Source: an uncultured Opitutaceae bacterium | GTDB lineage: Bacteria > Verrucomicrobiota > Verrucomicrobiia > Opitutales > Opitutaceae | Assembly (NCBI GenBank): GCA_903885525.1 | Contig: CAISJA010000068.1 | Location: 1-6,126 of the forward strand | Direction of reading: 5' to 3' | DNA: 6,126 nt | Shown: piece after piece, positions 4,701-6,126 of the stretch | Layout of the letters: each line of letters starts with the position of its first letter | Position numbering within the stretch: position 1 is the first letter of the stretch | Program-made: the position numbers and the translations under genes | Notes under the pieces: generated by a model | What the model was told of the DNA's origin: nothing | Seen by the model: the letters and a program-made list of their open reading frames with translations, nothing else | Databases searched by the model: none

Positions 4701-6126
4701 ATGTTCGAACTCACCGCCACACCGATCGACTCCGCCGGACTGACCAGCCGGCTGGCCGTCCCTGAGGCCGGGGCGATCGTCATCTTTGAGGGCCGCGTGC
4801 GCAACCATCACCTCGGCCGTCCGGTCAGCGGGCTGGACTACGAGGCCTACGACGAGCTGACCATCCGCGAGGGTGAAAGTCTAGTGGCCGAGACCGAGCA
4901 GCTTTATCCGGGCACCCGCGTGTTCTGCGTGCACCGCACCGGCCTGCTCGCCGTGGGTGAAATTGCCGTGTGGATCGGCATCGCCTCCGCCCACCGGGCG
5001 GCGGGCTTTGCCGCCTGCCGGCAGGTCATTGAGGAGCTCAAGCGCCGTCTGCCCGTGTGGAAGAAGGAGCACCATCCCGACGGCGCCGCCGAGTGGGTGA
5101 ACGGCACCGCCGAAGCCGTCGCGGCTTCGGCGAAGGCGGACCTCCATGTCCGCCAGATCGCGTTGCCGGAAGTTGGTCCGGCCGGGCAGCAACGAATCGC
5201 CGCAGCCCATGTGCTCATCGTAGGCGTGGGCGGACTGGGCTGTCCGGCGGCGCTCTACCTCGCCGGAGCGGGCGTCGGCCAGATTACGCTTGTCGATGGC
5301 GGACGGATCGAGCTGAGCAACCTCCACCGGCAAATCCTCTTCACTCCGGCCGAGATCGGTGCGCCCAAGGCCCTCGCCGCCGCCGCGCGGCTGCGCCTGC
5401 ATCATCCGGCGGCCGAGGTCCGCACGCACGAAGGCGAGTGCGGCGTGGCCAACGTCCGCGCGCTCGTGGCGGGCCAGACGGTGGTGCTCGACTGCACGGA
5501 CAATTTTGCCACGCGCTTCCTGCTGCACGACGCCTGCCACGCGCTCGGGGTGCCGCTGGTATCGGCCGCGGTGCACCGGTTTGAGGGCACGCTGGATGTC
5601 TTCCGTCCCGGTACGGGCGGCTGCCTGCACTGCCTGGCGGCGGGGCGCGGCCCGGCCGATCTTGCCGCCGCCGACACCTGTGCGGGCGGCCCGGTGTTCG
5701 CCCCGGCGGTCGGCGTGCTCGGCGTGATGCAGGCGGCCGAGGCGTTGAAGCTCCTGCTCGGGATCGAGGGCGCGGCGGTCCGGGAAACGCGGCTGGTGGA
5801 CCTGCTCGACGGCACGCAGCTCAGCGTGCGGCGCGAGGCGCGGCCCGGTTGTCCGGTCTGCGGCCGGCTCGGCGACCTGCCGGCCCTGCCGCCCGCGACC
5901 GTCCGCGACGCCTCGCTCTTCCTTGACGCCGCCGGAGTCGCCGCCCTCGGGGCGCAGGCGCGGGTGGTCTATCTCACCGAACCCGGCGAGGCGGCCCCCG
6001 CCGGGGCGGTGCCGGCGGTGCCGGCCCACGACCTCGCCCGGCTGCGGGAGCTGGCCGCGGCCGGCCCGCTGGTGCTGCACTGCCGCCACGGTCTGCGCAG
6101 CGCCGCCCTCGCCCGCCTGTTCCGCG
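4701..6126 (+). CDS. moaE-moeB: MoaE-MoeB-rhodanese fusion, 3' end cut by window
   Basis: An unbroken frame of 475 codons runs off the window end. Residues 1-135 are MoaE, the molybdopterin synthase large subunit: GAIVIFEGRVRNHHLG (24-39), SAHRAAGF (96-103), and active-site lysines Lys114 and Lys121 in LKRRLPVWKKE. Residues 148-390 are MoeB, the MoaD-adenylating E1-like enzyme: Arg151-Gln152, nucleotide loop GVGGLG (175-180), Asp199, Arg210 in SNLHRQ, Lys223, DCTDN (264-268), Cys327 at the catalytic-Cys position, and zinc Cys308/Cys311/Cys384/Cys387. From about 400 a rhodanese-like domain follows, with active loop CRHGLRS (Cys461). This joins MoaD activation, a likely sulfur donor and MPT synthesis in one chain. 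MoeB-rhodanese proteins are known; adding MoaE at the front is unusual. Residues 136-147 form an Ala-rich linker. The rhodanese CH2A motif is degenerate (YLTEPGE for DVREPGE), so its activity is less certain. No internal stop or frameshift is seen. Confidence 0.93.
   Translation, partial: MFELTATPIDSAGLTSRLAVPEAGAIVIFEGRVRNHHLGRPVSGLDYEAYDELTIREGESLVAETEQLYPGTRVFCVHRTGLLAVGEIAVWIGIASAHRAAGFAACRQVIEELKRRLPVWKKEHHPDGAAEWVNGTAEAVAASAKADLHVRQIALPEVGPAGQQRIAAAHVLIVGVGGLGCPAALYLAGAGVGQITLVDGGRIELSNLHRQILFTPAEIGAPKALAAAARLRLHHPAAEVRTHEGECGVANVRALVAGQTVVLDCTDNFATRFLLHDACHALGVPLVSAAVHRFEGTLDVFRPGTGGCLHCLAAGRGPADLAAADTCAGGPVFAPAVGVLGVMQAAEALKLLLGIEGAAVRETRLVDLLDGTQLSVRREARPGCPVCGRLGDLPALPPATVRDASLFLDAAGVAALGAQARVVYLTEPGEAAPAGAVPAVPAHDLARLRELAAAGPLVLHCRHGLRSAALARLFR
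5108..5132. repeat. Perfect 11-bp hairpin at the MoaE/MoeB junction
   Basis: Arms CGCCGAAGCCG (5108-5118) and CGGCTTCGGCG (5122-5132) are exact reverse complements around a TCG loop. The element codes for residues 136-144 of the fusion, exactly the Ala-rich linker between the MoaE and MoeB domains. It resembles an intergenic hairpin or terminator stem but has no T-tract after it. It may be a relic of the junction between two once separate genes, a palindromic insertion, or an mRNA structure that slows ribosomes between domains. Confidence 0.7.

Noticed and set aside
5123..5140. Intrinsic terminator at the MoaE/MoeB junction hairpin
   Set aside because: The stem is strong, but no T-run follows and the reading frame continues through into a complete MoeB domain, so termination there would cut an intact gene.

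Overview
The window is a compact, GC-rich, single-strand block of molybdenum cofactor (Moco) biosynthesis and molybdate uptake genes. All eight supported genes read on the + strand; I found no convincing minus-strand gene. The strong G/C bias at third codon positions opens long shadow frames. It also fits a high-GC bacterium with weak use of Shine-Dalgarno signals. I cannot fix the taxon from the sequence alone. A Verrucomicrobiota (Opitutaceae-like) or similar high-GC Gram-negative source is only a guess, although the exported ModA with a classical signal peptide fits a diderm.

Layout, left to right: moaC (13-477) overlaps mogA (474-968) by ATGA. A 232-nt non-coding gap with several short repeats follows. 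Next come modA (1201-1950), modB (1966-2634) and modC (2631-3338, again overlapping by ATGA). A 119-nt gap with two small GC hairpins separates these from moaA (3458-4438) and moaD (4445-4699). Last, and 1 nt after moaD, is a large gene that is still open at the window end (4701 to beyond 6126). It encodes MoaE, MoeB and a rhodanese domain in one polypeptide.

How they work together: ModA captures periplasmic molybdate, ModB forms the channel and ModC powers import. MoaA and MoaC turn GTP into cyclic pyranopterin monophosphate. MoaD carries sulfur on its C-terminal Gly-Gly as a thiocarboxylate, and MoaE uses it to make molybdopterin. MoeB adenylates MoaD, and a rhodanese domain is a usual partner for delivering sulfur to it. 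MogA then adenylates molybdopterin ready for metal insertion. The window therefore covers metal uptake and nearly the whole path to adenylylated molybdopterin. MoeA (metal insertion), MobA (nucleotide attachment) and the regulator ModE are not seen here and may lie outside.

The most notable points are the MoaE-MoeB-rhodanese fusion, a perfect 11-bp hairpin placed exactly at its MoaE/MoeB junction, a short ModC without the usual C-terminal molybdate-binding (MOP/TOBE) domain, and a repeat-rich leader ahead of modA. I did not find a wholly new system; the novelty lies in the architecture of the known pathway.
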